NCBI GenBank assembly: GCA_963575745.1
Contig: CAUYUJ010018726.1
Span: 1,198,612 to 1,233,611, forward strand
Origin: Prorocentrum cordatum
Taxonomy: Eukaryota > Sar > Dinophyceae > Prorocentrales > Prorocentraceae
DNA: 35,000 nt
Direction of reading: 5' to 3'
Part shown: one piece after another, positions 9,818 through 18,773 of the stretch
Layout of the letters: every line of letters starts with the position of its first letter
How positions within the stretch are numbered: the first letter of the stretch is position 1
Notes under the pieces: model-generated
Databases searched by the model: none
Seen by the model: the letters and a program-made list of their open reading frames with translations, nothing else
What the model was told of the DNA's origin: nothing
Made by a program: the position numbers and the translations under genes

Positions 9818-10108
9818 GAGGAGGAGGAGGAGGAGGAGGAGGAGGAGGAGGAGGAAGAAGACGACGACGACGACGAGGACAACGAGGAGGAGGAGGACAC
9901 GGAGGAGGAGGAGGAGGAGGCTGAGGAGGGAGAACAAGAGGAAGAGAAAGAGGAGCATGAGAAAGAGGAGGGGGAGGTGGAAGAGGAGGAGGAGGAGGCG
10001 GAGGCGGAGGCGGAGGCGGAGGCGACGGCGGAGGCGGAGGCGGAGGCGGAAGAGGAGGCGGAGGTGGCGGCGGCAGCAGAGGAGGAGGAAAAGGAGGAGG
10101 AGGAGGAT
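9818..10108 (+). repeat. (GGA)n polypurine tract
   Basis: About 290 bp, almost all purine on the plus strand, built from GGA triplets with GAC (9850-9885) and GGC (10000-10080) interruptions. Strand asymmetry and near-mirror symmetry make it a candidate for triplex (H-DNA) formation. The Glu-rich, Arg-rich, Pro-rich and Ser-rich frames across it are artefacts of the triplet. Confidence 0.93.
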
Positions 10109-10129
10109 AATACCACTGCGAAGAAGAAC

Positions 10130-10345
10130 AGTAAGACGAAAACACATACTACGAATGATAAGCATAATACTTAGAATATTGATACTGGTACCATTCATGA
10201 ACATATTGATACTAGTATGCTTCACATTACTACGAAAAAGAATACAATGACATACTACGAACAATAATAACAATAGTGGTACTAGTACTAACACTAATAC
10301 GAACGATAACCATAAAAACGAATACTTATGAAAATACAAATGCGA
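10130..10345. repeat. AT-richer degenerate ACTACGAA / GATACT motif cluster
   Basis: Short recurring words (TACTACGAA, GATACT, ATACGAA, ATAATAAC) fill this segment. It is clearly richer in A and T than its neighbours. No gene or defined repeat period could be set. Confidence 0.4.
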
Positions 10346-10475
10346 ATGCGAGTCATATTGGAGCAGGCGGAAAGATTTCCCTCTTGAGGCCCACATGACA
10401 AATGCGAAGTGCCGTTGACTGTAGCGGATGCCGGCGCAGCGATCATATCGCGCTCGCGTTGAGGTGGGGTGCGGC

Positions 10476-10640
10476 ATATGTTATGGGAGGTTGCGGGAGT
10501 TGGCCAGACCCGCTGTGGCGCTCGAGCACCCACATGTTATGGAGGCTGCGGGAGTTGGCCGGGCCAGCTGTGGCGCTCGAGCAGCGATATGTTATGGGAG
10601 GGGTTCTGAGAGGTGGCCAGGCCCGCTGTGGCGCTCGAGC
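10476..10640 (+). repeat. ~56-bp minisatellite, three units
   Basis: Units begin near 10476, 10532 and 10588. Each contains ATGTTATGGGAGG, GGGAGTTGGCC and CGCTGTGGCGCTCGAGC. A partial unit lies upstream. The unit length of 53-56 bp does not keep frame. Confidence 0.85.
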
Positions 10641-10782
10641 TCCCGACTTGGGCACCGCGGTCGCTTTCCCTCCTCCTCCCTCCTCCCTCATCGGCCTCTT
10701 CTGTGTTCTCTCCTCGTCGGCCTCCCTCCTCGGTAGGGAAACCCCTCCCCCGTAGAATCATAGCTTGGGCTGCAGGTCCAAG

Positions 10783-10867
10783 GCTCCGTGGATCCATTTC
10801 CCCTTGGGTCCCTTGTATTAACTATTATTATAAATTTATTCCAGCAAAAGAATTGGATCCACGGAGC
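10783..10867. repeat. Inverted repeat flanking a ~59-bp loop
   Basis: GCTCCGTGGATCC at 10783-10795 and its perfect complement GGATCCACGGAGC at 10855-10867 face each other, with further matches outside the 13-bp arms. The enclosed segment is AT-rich. This could form a hairpin or be the remnant of a small inverted-repeat element. Confidence 0.7.
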
Positions 10868-10953
10868 TTCCACGCCAAACAATTGGATCCAGAAGACACG
10901 GAAATTGAATCCACGTGACTCCTCGCACAGACATAATTGGATCCAAATGGATC
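10851..10953 (+). repeat. AATTGGATCCA motif cluster
   Basis: AATTGGATCCA occurs at about 10851, 10879 and 10937, with a one-base variant (AATTGAATCCA) near 10903 and ATGGATCCA near 10946. Spacings are irregular (about 24-34 bp). Function is unknown. Confidence 0.6.
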
Positions 10954-11021
10954 CATGCGTTCCCATGCAAGAGGAACAACTTTCGGCCTGGGGATGTAAC
11001 AATAATACGAACCACAATCAA

Positions 11022-11146
11022 GAGGAGGAGGAGGACCGAGGAGGAGAACCGAGGAGGAGGACCGTTGAGGAGGAGGAGGAGGAGGAGGCGGAGGAGAAGG
11101 AGCAGCAGGAGGAGGAGAAGGAGGAGGAGGAAGAGGAGGAGGAGAG
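11022..11146 (+). repeat. (GGA)n polypurine tract, second block
   Basis: GGA triplets with few interruptions, strongly purine on the plus strand, resembling the tract at 9818-10108. Confidence 0.88.
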
Positions 11147-11159
11147 ATGTCTGTTTCTT

Positions 11160-11336
11160 CGGGGGCGGGCCAGGGCCCAGGGCTGGGGCCAGGTCCGGGG
11201 CCAGAGCCGGGGTCCGGGCCTGGGCTGCATGGAGCTGGAGCCGGGGCTGGGGGCCGGGGCCGGGGCCGGGGCTGGGACCGGGAGTATAGGGCGGGTGCCA
11301 GGGCAGGAGCCGGAGCCGGGTCCGAGGCGGGGGGAG
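11160..11336 (+). repeat. G-rich (GGGGCC/GGGGCT)-type block
   Basis: Repeated G-runs of 3-5 spaced by CC, CT or A (GGGGCCGGGGCCGGGGCCGG near 11255) give many closely spaced G-tracts on the plus strand, a strong candidate for G-quadruplexes. A long Gly/Pro/Ala frame follows from the repeat. Confidence 0.8.
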
Positions 11337-11618
11337 CTCCCCTATGATAAAGGAGATCACCCGCCTGTCCTCCTTGTCCACAGAGGAGACCGCCAGGGGA
11401 AGGGGTCACTACCCCAGGGAACCCCCCACGGGACCCCCCACGGGACCCCCCCCCCGGACCCGGGGGGGGGCCCCCCTTTCGCGAGCGGGAAGGGATCAAA
11501 GGGAAGGGGTTCCCTTTCCACGTTGTTCGATGTCGTAGGGGTTGGAGAGTCGGTCGGGAGCTCCAGGTCCCCTCTCGCTTCGGGTGTTGGTCAGGAGACC
11601 CCGGGAAGGAGGAGGATA
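11337..11618. other. Low-complexity G/C-rich spacer
   Basis: Contains CCCCCCACGGGACC duplicated near 11424-11450 and a CCCCC-GGGGG stretch near 11447-11483. No coding signal was found in any frame. Confidence 0.5.
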
Positions 11619-11653
11619 GCGACGACGACAGCGACGACGACGACGACGACGAA
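11619..11653 (+). repeat. (GAC)n microsatellite
   Basis: About eleven GAC/CGA triplets directly upstream of the second 86-bp duplicate. Confidence 0.85.
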
Positions 11654-11670
11654 CGGAAGAGCGTCTCAAA

Positions 11671-11756
11671 CGCATCCCACATTTGAATTGCACGGTGTCC
11701 ACCTGATGTTTTCGAGTTTTGCCATGCGTGCGAATTAGCGGCTCGTATAATACGTA
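11671..11756 (+). repeat. Dispersed 86-bp duplicate, copy 2
   Basis: Ungapped match to 9576-9661. At most differing sites this copy has T or A where copy 1 has C or G, as expected if methylated cytosines in this copy decayed. Confidence 0.85.
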
Positions 11757-11834
11757 ACCATTTTCGCACGCGCACATGGCCCTCGGCCCATGACGCCACC
11801 GTGCTTGGGTTGTAGGTGTGAAGCCTGTTGGATG

Positions 11835-12190
11835 CCTTTAAGGATCTCGTGGGAAGTCTCTCGGGGGCCTCTTGGAGGCAGTTTTGAAGCCTCTTTGGGG
11901 CTGTTTTGGGCTTCTTGGGCCGTCTCGGGCGCCTCCTGGGCAGTCTTGGGGCGCTCTTCAGCCGTGTTGGGGCGCTTCGGGACATCAATGATTTTGTCCT
12001 CTTGGGGCCCTCTATGCAGGCCTCTTGGAGGCCTCTGGGGCCGTCTTGCAGGCCTCTTGGGCCGTCTTGGGGTCATCTTGGGCGTCTTGGGCCGATCGCT
12101 GGTCGTATAGGAGCCTCCTTGGGCCGTCTTGAAGCCCTTCTGGAGCCCTCTTGGCCCGTGTTGGGGCTCTTTTGGGCCAGAGAAGTCATG
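11835..12190 (+). repeat. 11-bp periodic array, copy 2
   Basis: Units such as TCTCGGGGGCC, TCTTGGAGGCA, TCTTGGGCCG and TCTTGGGGCGC repeat every 10-12 bp, in the same orientation as at 1605-2075. Open frames on both strands are repeat artefacts. Confidence 0.8.
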
Positions 12191-12990
12191 CGGCAAGCCG
12201 CGGGGGAGCCCAGACAACACGCGACGAGCCTCGCCAAATTTGCCAATTTGGGGGTCACGGGGCCCTCAAAGAATCCTCAGGGCTGGGGGCTGGGACTCCA
12301 AGGATGAGCAAAAGACCTGAAGACAAGCCACTCCGTGCCCAGAGGCACGGTGGCGGAGATAGAGATAGATCAACAGTTGATTTAGTAGTTGCGTTTTCTG
12401 TTTACGTTGTGTCTAATAGTTCAGCCATCTTGTGTGGGTCATACGTTTTGATTTTTCCTTTGTCGTGCCGATGTTTACACTGCGCCTGTGTCATGCCGCA
12501 GCAGCGTCTGACGCTGCATGTACTGCGCCCTGCCTGCCGTGCCAGTAGCAGCACAGCAGCAGGAAAAAGTTCGACAGCTCAGTGCTCCGTTTGACGGGAG
12601 GGGGTATTGGACCCCCCCTTCACGTCCGTAGTCTCGGCGTCCTCCTTCCATCCTTCGTCGCCCCTCTGTTCCGATTCGCCGCGCCGCGCGTCTCCTCTCC
12701 GTCAGCCTCCTTGTGCTCTCCAGGGCTGGACCTAAACGGTGTTTTGGCCATCGCGCCGGCCGTTTTGTTTTTCGTTTTGTTTTGCAAAACGAGGAAGAGC
12801 GACAAACAAAACGAAAACGAAAAACATGTTTTCAGGTTCAGCCCTGATGCTCTCCATCCTCCTGTGGTTTTCCCAGCTCTTTTGTGCGTCTTGGATCCTT
12901 GTTCGACTCCGCAGCGCCGCGCCCCACCGCCTCACCTCCTCACCGCTGCACCCACCATGAAACACGGTACTTGATCTTCAGCTCGCGATA
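12191..12990. other. No recognisable gene
   Basis: Mixed sequence. Near 12330 lies a small hairpin (CCGTGCC-CAGA-GGCACGG). 12440-12560 looks like ordinary unique sequence. 12620-12720 is CT-rich. Weak short frames show no motif. Confidence 0.45.
12764..12826. repeat. Inverted repeat of TTTTCG/CGAAAA words
   Basis: GTTTTTCGTTTTGTTTTG on the left is nearly complementary to ACAAAACGAAAACGAAAAAC on the right, separated by ~20 bp. It would form a long A/T-rich hairpin in an otherwise GC-rich region. Confidence 0.65.
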
Positions 12991-13220
12991 GTTTTCTTAT
13001 TCGTTGTTTTGCCGATCGGCACGGGCACTCGCACCCCCCTTCTCTCCCCCCCTCCCCCTCCATGGAGTAGGCGTTGGCTGTTTGGGGCGCCCGTGGCGAG
13101 CAGGTGGAGCCCCTCCCCCATGGGACGCCCTGCTGCAAGCAGGCGCACGACGCAGGGGTTTCCGGAGCCAGCACTCCCCCCCCCATTCTTCCCAATGTCG
13201 AGACGCCGAGTAAGAAAACG
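12991..13220 (+). mobile_element. MITE-like element, copy 1
   Basis: A ~230-bp segment with a relative at 30686-30921. Shared blocks in order are GTTTTC-TA-TC, TTGCCGATCGGC, CGGGC-CTCGC, CCATGGAGTAG, GGCGCC-GTG, AGCAGGTGGAG and AATGTCGA-ACGCCG. Its ends are inverted: GTTTTCTTATTCG at the left and CGAGTAAGAAAAC at the right match at 12 of 13 positions, and weaker complementarity runs further inward. It has no coding capacity. A convincing target duplication was not seen. Confidence 0.55.
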
Positions 13221-13720
13221 CTCACCTAAGCAGACATATTCAGCCACGCGCAGAGGGGCGGGCCTTATCTATAGATGTAAGGCCGGCGCCTTCTAAGAAG
13301 CAGCCTGCTTCTAAGAAGCCCTTCCCCCTCCCCCCACCCCCTTGTGCGCGCCGCCAACATATGTAGATCTTGCATCTTGCACATGGAACTTGCTCCTTTC
13401 ACCGCTGCTTCTCGGACGCATGCACAATGTTCTGGTTGACGCTTTCGGACCAGAGGACTTGCTTGCATTGTTGGTGTTTCTCGTGGTGTTCAGACCACAG
13501 CACACCAGAGGATGTACTGACCAAGCATGCTCTACTATGAGACGAACACATTACACCCATGGTGTTGTGCGTTGTCGTCGTGGTGATGCTCATTATGGAG
13601 GCCGTCCACATCCCAGGCTGCACCCCTCACCTGGATCGTGCTTCCACGGGGAGCTCCACGCGCGCCTGCGGAGCCAGAAGACGTCACCGCGTGCTATCTC
13701 CCGACCAGGGCTCATTCCGA
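13221..13720. other. No recognisable gene
   Basis: Contains a CTTCTAAGAAG duplication at 13290-13320 and a C-rich run. A 130-codon frame begins at 13342 with no recognisable domain. Nothing else is supported. Confidence 0.45.
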
Positions 13721-13925
13721 CTCTTCCGATTTGATTCGATTCGATGTCGATAGTTTCCGATTCCGATTCGATTCGACGTCGGATTCCGATTTGGATTTCG
13801 ATTTCTCAATCGAGGCCTACTAACCTGCCAAGTTGCGCCGATTCGACTTTTCCCAACTCGGCTGCCGATTTCTGCCGATCCGATTAATTTCGAGCGCCGA
13901 TCCGATTTACCGATCCGATTCTGGG
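13721..13925 (+). repeat. GATTCCGATTCG-type degenerate repeat
   Basis: Words CCGATTCCGATT, GATTCGATTCG and CCGATCCGATT recur every 6-12 bp through about 200 bp, interrupted by ~45 bp of unrelated sequence near 13815-13845. Confidence 0.75.
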
Positions 13926-13999
13926 CTCTTCTGACCAATCCGCCACACCCTGCATAGGGATCGCATAGGGGCCGTTTTGTTCTGCCCCCTGTGAGTGCG

Positions 14000-14760
14000 T
14001 CCGCACATGCCGCCCACGCCCCATTCGCTCACTCTGGCGCATATCGCGCCCCCAGACGCCCCACCTACGATCTCGGCGAGGGCGTCCACATGCCGACCGC
14101 CCCTCGGCACCCTTCGCGCGGAGTTCTGCGCCCCCAGTGGGGACGTTCGCGTGCCGCCCTCCTATCCATGGTGGCGCTGGCCTTCACGATGATCTTGCCC
14201 CCATGAGGGGTTCAACTTACGGCCCTGGTGATGGCGTTCGCATGCCTCCACTCATGGCCTCAGTGGGCGCGGCCGCATGCGCCCTCCCCCCACCACTTCG
14301 GCATGGTCCCAGGCGCCCCCCCCCGCAAATGTGAACACACACACTCTTGACGAGGATCGTGCCAGGCACAAAAACTCGGAGGTTCGCGCGGACCTCCGAG
14401 TTTTCATGTTTATGTCATTGCTCGTTCCCCTAATCCCATGTGTTCCCCCGCCCATCTCGGCACACCCTTCACGGGGATCTCCACCTACGGCCCCAATTGT
14501 GGAGATCACATGTGCCTCCCCGCCCACTTCTGTACACTCCTCACGTCTGCGGTGCCAATCGGGAAGCCCCCCCCCCCCCCTGTGGCCTCACCGAACGCGT
14601 TCGCATGCTGGTTCACATCCAGTTCGGCGCACCCCTCACGCGGATCGTGTCCCGCAGGAGCTTCACCAACGGCCTCAGCGTGCGTGTTCACAGGCGGGCC
14701 TCCGCCCATCTTAGCACACCCCTCACGCGAATCATGCCCCACAGGGAGTGCAGCACGACT
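14000..14760 (+). repeat. Degenerate ~90-110-bp tandem repeats
   Basis: Recurring phrases (GGCACACCCTTCACGGGGAT, GGCGCACCCCTCACGCGGAT, TAGCACACCCCTCACGCGAA; ACCTACGGCC; GCGTTCGCATG) recur at roughly 90-110-bp steps with heavy drift. Many overlapping Pro/His/Arg-rich frames arise from this composition and show no family motif. Confidence 0.55.
14371..14404. repeat. Perfect 13-bp-arm hairpin
   Basis: AAAACTCGGAGGT (14371-14383) and ACCTCCGAGTTTT (14392-14404) are exact complements around an 8-base CG-rich loop. It resembles a bacterial terminator in shape, but the host is eukaryotic and no gene ends here. Confidence 0.75.
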
Positions 14761-14944
14761 CTTCTCGATCGCTCCGTAGCCTCCCATCCGCACTGTCCCG
14801 TGGCGCGCATTATTGCAGACCACGCGTTGCGCTTCTTGCAGTTTCATAGGCTTGGGCCCACCGCCGACTATTTGCTCCTCATCTCCCTCCTCCCTGCTTC
14901 CTTATTGCATGTAAAATTGGAAGCGCGAAACGACATTCGTTTGG

Positions 14945-15285
14945 ATCAGGAATGAGGAGTGGAAGCTTGAGGGGGAAATGTACGTCCCGTTGCCGAACCA
15001 GCACCTTGAGTGTATGACGGTAAGCGCGATTTTGGTTCAGACTGTCGTTGAGAGTATCGAGGCGTGAGGTGGAGAATTGCCCGATTCCCGAACGGACACC
15101 GTCTGAGTGTATGTTCAATTTGGGTGTTCACCCCGTACATCCTCCCAAATTTCTCATTCAGTGCGTGACGGGAATAGCGACGCGGTCACCGTTTGGACGT
15201 AGAATTCAGAAGGGGAGGTTGAGGGGGAGATGCGCGTGCGATTCCTGAATGGGCTCTGTTTGAGTGTGTGTTCCAGATTTGTCGC
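14945..15285 (+). repeat. Three degenerate repeats with GAGGGGGA and TTGAGTGTNTG
   Basis: TTGAGGGGGAAATG (14968) and TTGAGGGGGAGATGCG (15219) recur. CTTGAGTGTATGACG, TCTGAGTGTATGTTC and TTTGAGTGTGTGTTC follow at 15005, 15103 and 15259, with GATTCCCGAACGG / GATTCCTGAATGG before two of them. Unit length is irregular. Confidence 0.5.
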
Positions 15286-16400
15286 TTCGCTTGAGACAGC
15301 CTCCTCATGTTGAGAATGAGTTTGCTTCAAAAGTGGCCGCTTTCGCGAAATTGTCGCCCTGTTTACAGTATGGATGGATGTTAGATAATCAGTGCGCCCC
15401 TGTCGGGCCCGCCACCGTGTGTTGTAGACGGCTGCATTTCAGGGGCGGATCGTCGCCATCTCAGAACAGAACAACCGACGGCGTGGGGACAGACAGTTCA
15501 GCCAGGATGTTGAACATGTGCATATGCTCTTCAACCACTTGAACCTCTGAGGGCTTCTTCCTTGGAATTTCCACGACGCATGGGGATCTCAGGAAAGCAT
15601 ACGGGCAGGCAATTTTTGCCATGCGAAACGGCCTGACACAGCGCGATGTTGTTCGTGTTCGTGGTATGTTTTTCGCATGCGGTGCGTGCGCATGGCTTGC
15701 TAGGAAGTTGAGCTACAAAGTGGTGTCAAACCTCTTCCCCGACGACTCAGTGATCTTATCATTCTGCTACCTTTGGCCACATTATCTCAGCCGCTTGATA
15801 TCATGAGCGGTTTCGGCTTCCCAGCGCCCAGGTGTGGGAGCCAGGTCCTCTAGTTGCCTTGGGGCATGCGCTGAGCTATAGGCAATTAGTTTAAAGACCC
15901 CTATCGGCTCGGCGCGAAGATGGTCGCGCTTTGCGGCTTTGGGCCGAACAGCTGACCTTTCTCAGGGTGACCGTGCGAGAGCGCAAAGAGTATCGTGCTC
16001 CTCGCGGCGCGAGACGCAAATCGTGGCTCCCTGGGCCAGTGCACATGGATTCCCAGAAACTGCCGCAGGCAATCTCGACGCTTGCCGGTTTGGTACATCT
16101 GTTTGTTTTTCTGTTGGCTCTCCCTTTCTCTTTGTATATGTGATACATATATATATAGACATGTGTAGAATGATCCCTTTAGTGCAAGCGTTGATTGGGG
16201 AACGTTGTTGATCAGGCTGGCTTTGGGACAATTTAGATGTCATTCATCCCCTTCGCGATGGTGTGCTGAGGTCTCCTGGGTCGTACGTCCTCCCGGTCTT
16301 CGCACAGCATGATCGTTCCAACCATGCTGAGAGGCAGGCGCTGATCAAGGCGGCGCCTCGCAGTGGGACGGAGTTTGTCTGTGCAGGGGGACCATGAACA
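15286..16400. other. No recognisable gene
   Basis: Unique-looking sequence with near-average base composition and frequent stops in all frames. It includes a short TATATATATA stretch at 16148-16158. No tRNA, snRNA or rRNA signature was found. Confidence 0.45.
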
Positions 16401-16420
16401 AATGGTTGTAGAATTGGCCC

Positions 16421-16702
16421 GTGCAAATAAGCCTAGGTCCCCCCCTTCTCCCTCCTCCCCTGTCATTCGACCTCCGCCTGCGCCGCCGCTACCACCATCG
16501 CCTCGTCCTCATCCTTCTCTGGTGTTCCTTCTTCCTCCTCCTGCTGCTATCCGCAGCCCCCGCGCCCGCTCAATTCAGAGACGGGTGTCCACAGAGGCTA
16601 GCCGGCCACAGATGCACAGCGGGGCCGTGTGCCCACGATTGCAGCGGCGACCAGGATGACGAACAACGAGGACCACGGAGACGACGACAAGGGCGACCAT
16701 AG
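16421..16702 (+). CDS. Possible small secreted Cys-containing ORF
   Basis: This 93-codon frame has a long hydrophobic segment (VLILLWCSFFLLLLLSAAPA) like a signal peptide, then a short Cys-bearing stretch with four to five cysteines, and ends in an Arg-rich tail. No homologous family is recognised. The CT-rich DNA that encodes the hydrophobic part can give such a pattern by chance, so this is only a candidate. Confidence 0.13.
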   Translation: MQISLGPPLLPPPLSFDLRLRRRYHHRLVLILLWCSFFLLLLLSAAPAPAQFRDGCPQRLAGHRCTAGPCAHDCSGDQDDEQRGPRRRRQGRP

Positions 16703-17370
16703 GGAGATTGAGGTGGACGCCGACAATTGGGATGAACAATGAGTAATACTGAGGATGGGCAGGAGGGGAGCAGCGGCAGCAGGAGCAGGAGCGGAAACAA
16801 GGGGACGTTCCGTGGGAGGGCAGAGAGAGAGAGACGCATCAGAAGACGGACATCAAATAGGAGAAAGATAGCAAGGACGATCGCGACAAATAGATGTAAA
16901 CTACACGATCAAGGACCGCTGAACCAATACGAAACCGATGTCTCAATACGCCGCATCTGCCACCGTGCCGTGCCGCAGGCACCACGTGGAGTGTCCCCAG
17001 GTCCCTCCGATCCCCAAATATGGAGTATAATCAGAAGGCCCCTGACCCCTACGCCCTGCTCTCTGGCGCTCCCGGGGAGTCTCTCTCGCACGCTTTTGGG
17101 GTACTCCACTTGACTTTTCCAGAGGGCCTGTGCTGGAACCGCGTGGGGTCTCTTGGCCCATCTTGCGGAGGCCCCCGCGACCCTCTCAACAGGACCCCCC
17201 CCCATCAAAAACAAATCGTATGAGGGTCCGAGTGTAAGTGTGAGCTCAGTGTTCACGCCGCCTCGGTCTGGAGATTGTTCCAGACGGCCCAAGGGGCTGC
17301 CAACGCCGCCGAGTGAGCCCCGAGATTCCCCAGAGGGACGCCAGAGAAATCCAAGATACCCAAGACGCGC
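16703..17370. other. Upstream region of the glycosyltransferase-like gene
   Basis: Purine-rich sequence (16760-16890) followed by mixed GC-rich sequence with a poly-C run at 17193. No promoter element could be assigned. Dinoflagellate promoters lack a clear TATA box, so absence is not informative. Confidence 0.4.
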
Positions 17371-18234
17371 ATGGCCGCGATGCTGCGCGTCGCGCTCGTC
17401 GCGCTGCTGCTCGCGGCGGCCGCCCCCGTCAGCGGGGGGCTGCGGCGCCATGGCAGCAATGCCAGCAAGCCGCGTGTTCTCTTCGTTGTCACGACGTACG
17501 CGTCCGACGAGCACATGTCGTACATGAAGTGCCAGGCGGACCTCTACAGGCGCGCGCCGAGGCTGAGGGAGGTAGACGTACTCGTGTACGTCGGAGAGGG
17601 AATGGTGGCGTCCACAGCGAGGAGCCTTCGATGTGTCACGGACGCCCGCGTGCATTCCAGCCGCACGGCATGGCGAGAAATGTTGAACGCGTGACCCATG
17701 CCTACCAAGATTTTGAAGTTCGCCCGCAATCCGGGCAAGCATCCTGGTGCGAAGAAGGCGATGCACGATGCGTTGACCTCTGGCTGGTTTCGGGGGTATG
17801 ATTGGGTGATACGCACGAACCCAGACGTGATCTTCTATGATGACAGTCTTATGTTTTCTCTCATGGAGCGTTCGCAGAATTCGGCAGTGGTCATGTTCTG
17901 CCTCAAACATGAAACCAACACGGATTTCTTCGCGGTTCGACCGGAGCGCTTGCCAGTAGACGCGCTCTCGGAGTGGAACTTAACAGTCCCGAGCGCCGAA
18001 ACCTCAGCGAGCCAGGCGTTCCAGCACATCTATGAAGAGGGCGTTCACGCGTTCCTGAAGCCGTCCCGCGCGGGTCCGACGTCGAGCGAAGTGGTGTTGG
18101 ACCGACAAGGATGGCAGCAGCTCTTCGAGGGTGGCATCAAGAATTTCCGAAACTGGCAGGTCTCAGTACCAAATCCCTGGCAAGAGGCTTGGCGGCGTGG
18201 CTCTGAGGATGGCGCACGCCCTGTTTCTTCTTGA
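17371..18234 (+). pseudogene. Secretory glycosyltransferase-like protein, interrupted by one in-frame TGA
   Basis: Two open stretches, 17371-17694 and 17698-18234, share one frame and are separated only by a TGA at 17692-17694. The N-terminus (MLRVALVALLLAAAAPVSGG) is a clear signal peptide, so the product would enter the secretory pathway. It is followed by a beta-strand-like PRVLFVVTTYA. The second part has the motif GYDWVIRTNPDVIFYDD, which resembles the donor-binding acidic region of nucleotide-diphospho-sugar transferases, and later TDFFAVRPERL. The residues on both sides of the TGA run naturally together, arguing against an intron. CGA (Arg) to TGA by C-to-T change at the CpG in GCGCGA would explain the stop, and a selenocysteine codon is less likely. 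The true C-terminus is uncertain because retroelement sequence begins within ~100 bp. Family assignment is by motif only. Confidence 0.6.
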
Positions 18235-18332
18235 GTCGCGAGTAGGAAGCAGCAGCAGTTTTTGCCAGGAGTCGGCCAGACAGGGCTCTCACGACCTGCA
18301 TCTACGTTGGGCTCACCAATGTCCATCTCCAA

Positions 18333-18773
18333 GTGCATGTGTACGTCTTTCGCGGTTACTTGGAGCGCATGCATCGCAACAAGGTCTGGAGGCTTCAGCG
18401 CGGTCACACATTCCACGCGCAGTGCTGGGACCGAGTTGCACGCGCTCATGCGGACAGACAGTTGGCTGGCACAATGGAAGGTGCTGCAACTGAGGCGCCC
18501 TGCGCGATTTGCAGGGGCGCTGGTCTAATCCCAGCTGAATTTCATCATGCCCTTGCTGGAGATCAGGATGCAGCAAATCGCCGCGGAGAAATACTCCGAG
18601 GGGCTAACGAACTTAGGGGCCGTCGCGAAGAGCTTGCCCGCGTCGTGGCGATGATTATGAATAAACGGCAGCCCTTGCAACAACACTTGCGGGGCAACCC
18701 GCTTCATCGGCCAATGCGGTGCCGGCGACGGAAGCCACCGCGCCTGCTCTGGATACGCCTATGGCATTACTAG
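18333..18773 (+). pseudogene. Copia N-terminal RING-like zinc finger segment
   Basis: The frame reads VWRLQRGHTFHAQCWDRVA and, about 35 residues on, APCAICRGAG. Spacing of H-x2-H-x2-C followed by C-x2-C matches the second half of a RING/RING-H2 finger, which binds zinc. The residue before G-H is Arg where RING fingers have Cys, and the upstream Cys pair is not visible in this frame, so the finger is damaged. After it the product is Arg-rich and probably out of frame. Its position at the start of the retroelement polyprotein suggests it was part of the Gag-side region. An E3-ligase role is possible from the fold but not shown. Confidence 0.5.

Noticed and set aside
9409-10250. Long Ser-, Pro-, Leu- and Arg-rich frames on both strands
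   Set aside because: All are readings of the GGA/GAC triplet tracts.
10828-11988. 386-codon minus-strand open frame
   Set aside because: It spans GGA, G-rich and GAC repeats. Pro/Ser-rich product arises from the repeats.
13342-13734. 130-codon open frame
   Set aside because: No recognisable domain, and its tail is His/Arg/Pro-rich. Not supported as a gene.
14371-14404. Rho-independent terminator
   Set aside because: The hairpin is followed by TTTTCATG but no gene ends here, and the genome is eukaryotic.
16909-17910. 333-codon minus-strand open frame
   Set aside because: Antisense to the glycosyltransferase-like gene in GC-rich DNA. The product has no motif, whereas the plus strand has a signal peptide and a conserved acidic motif.
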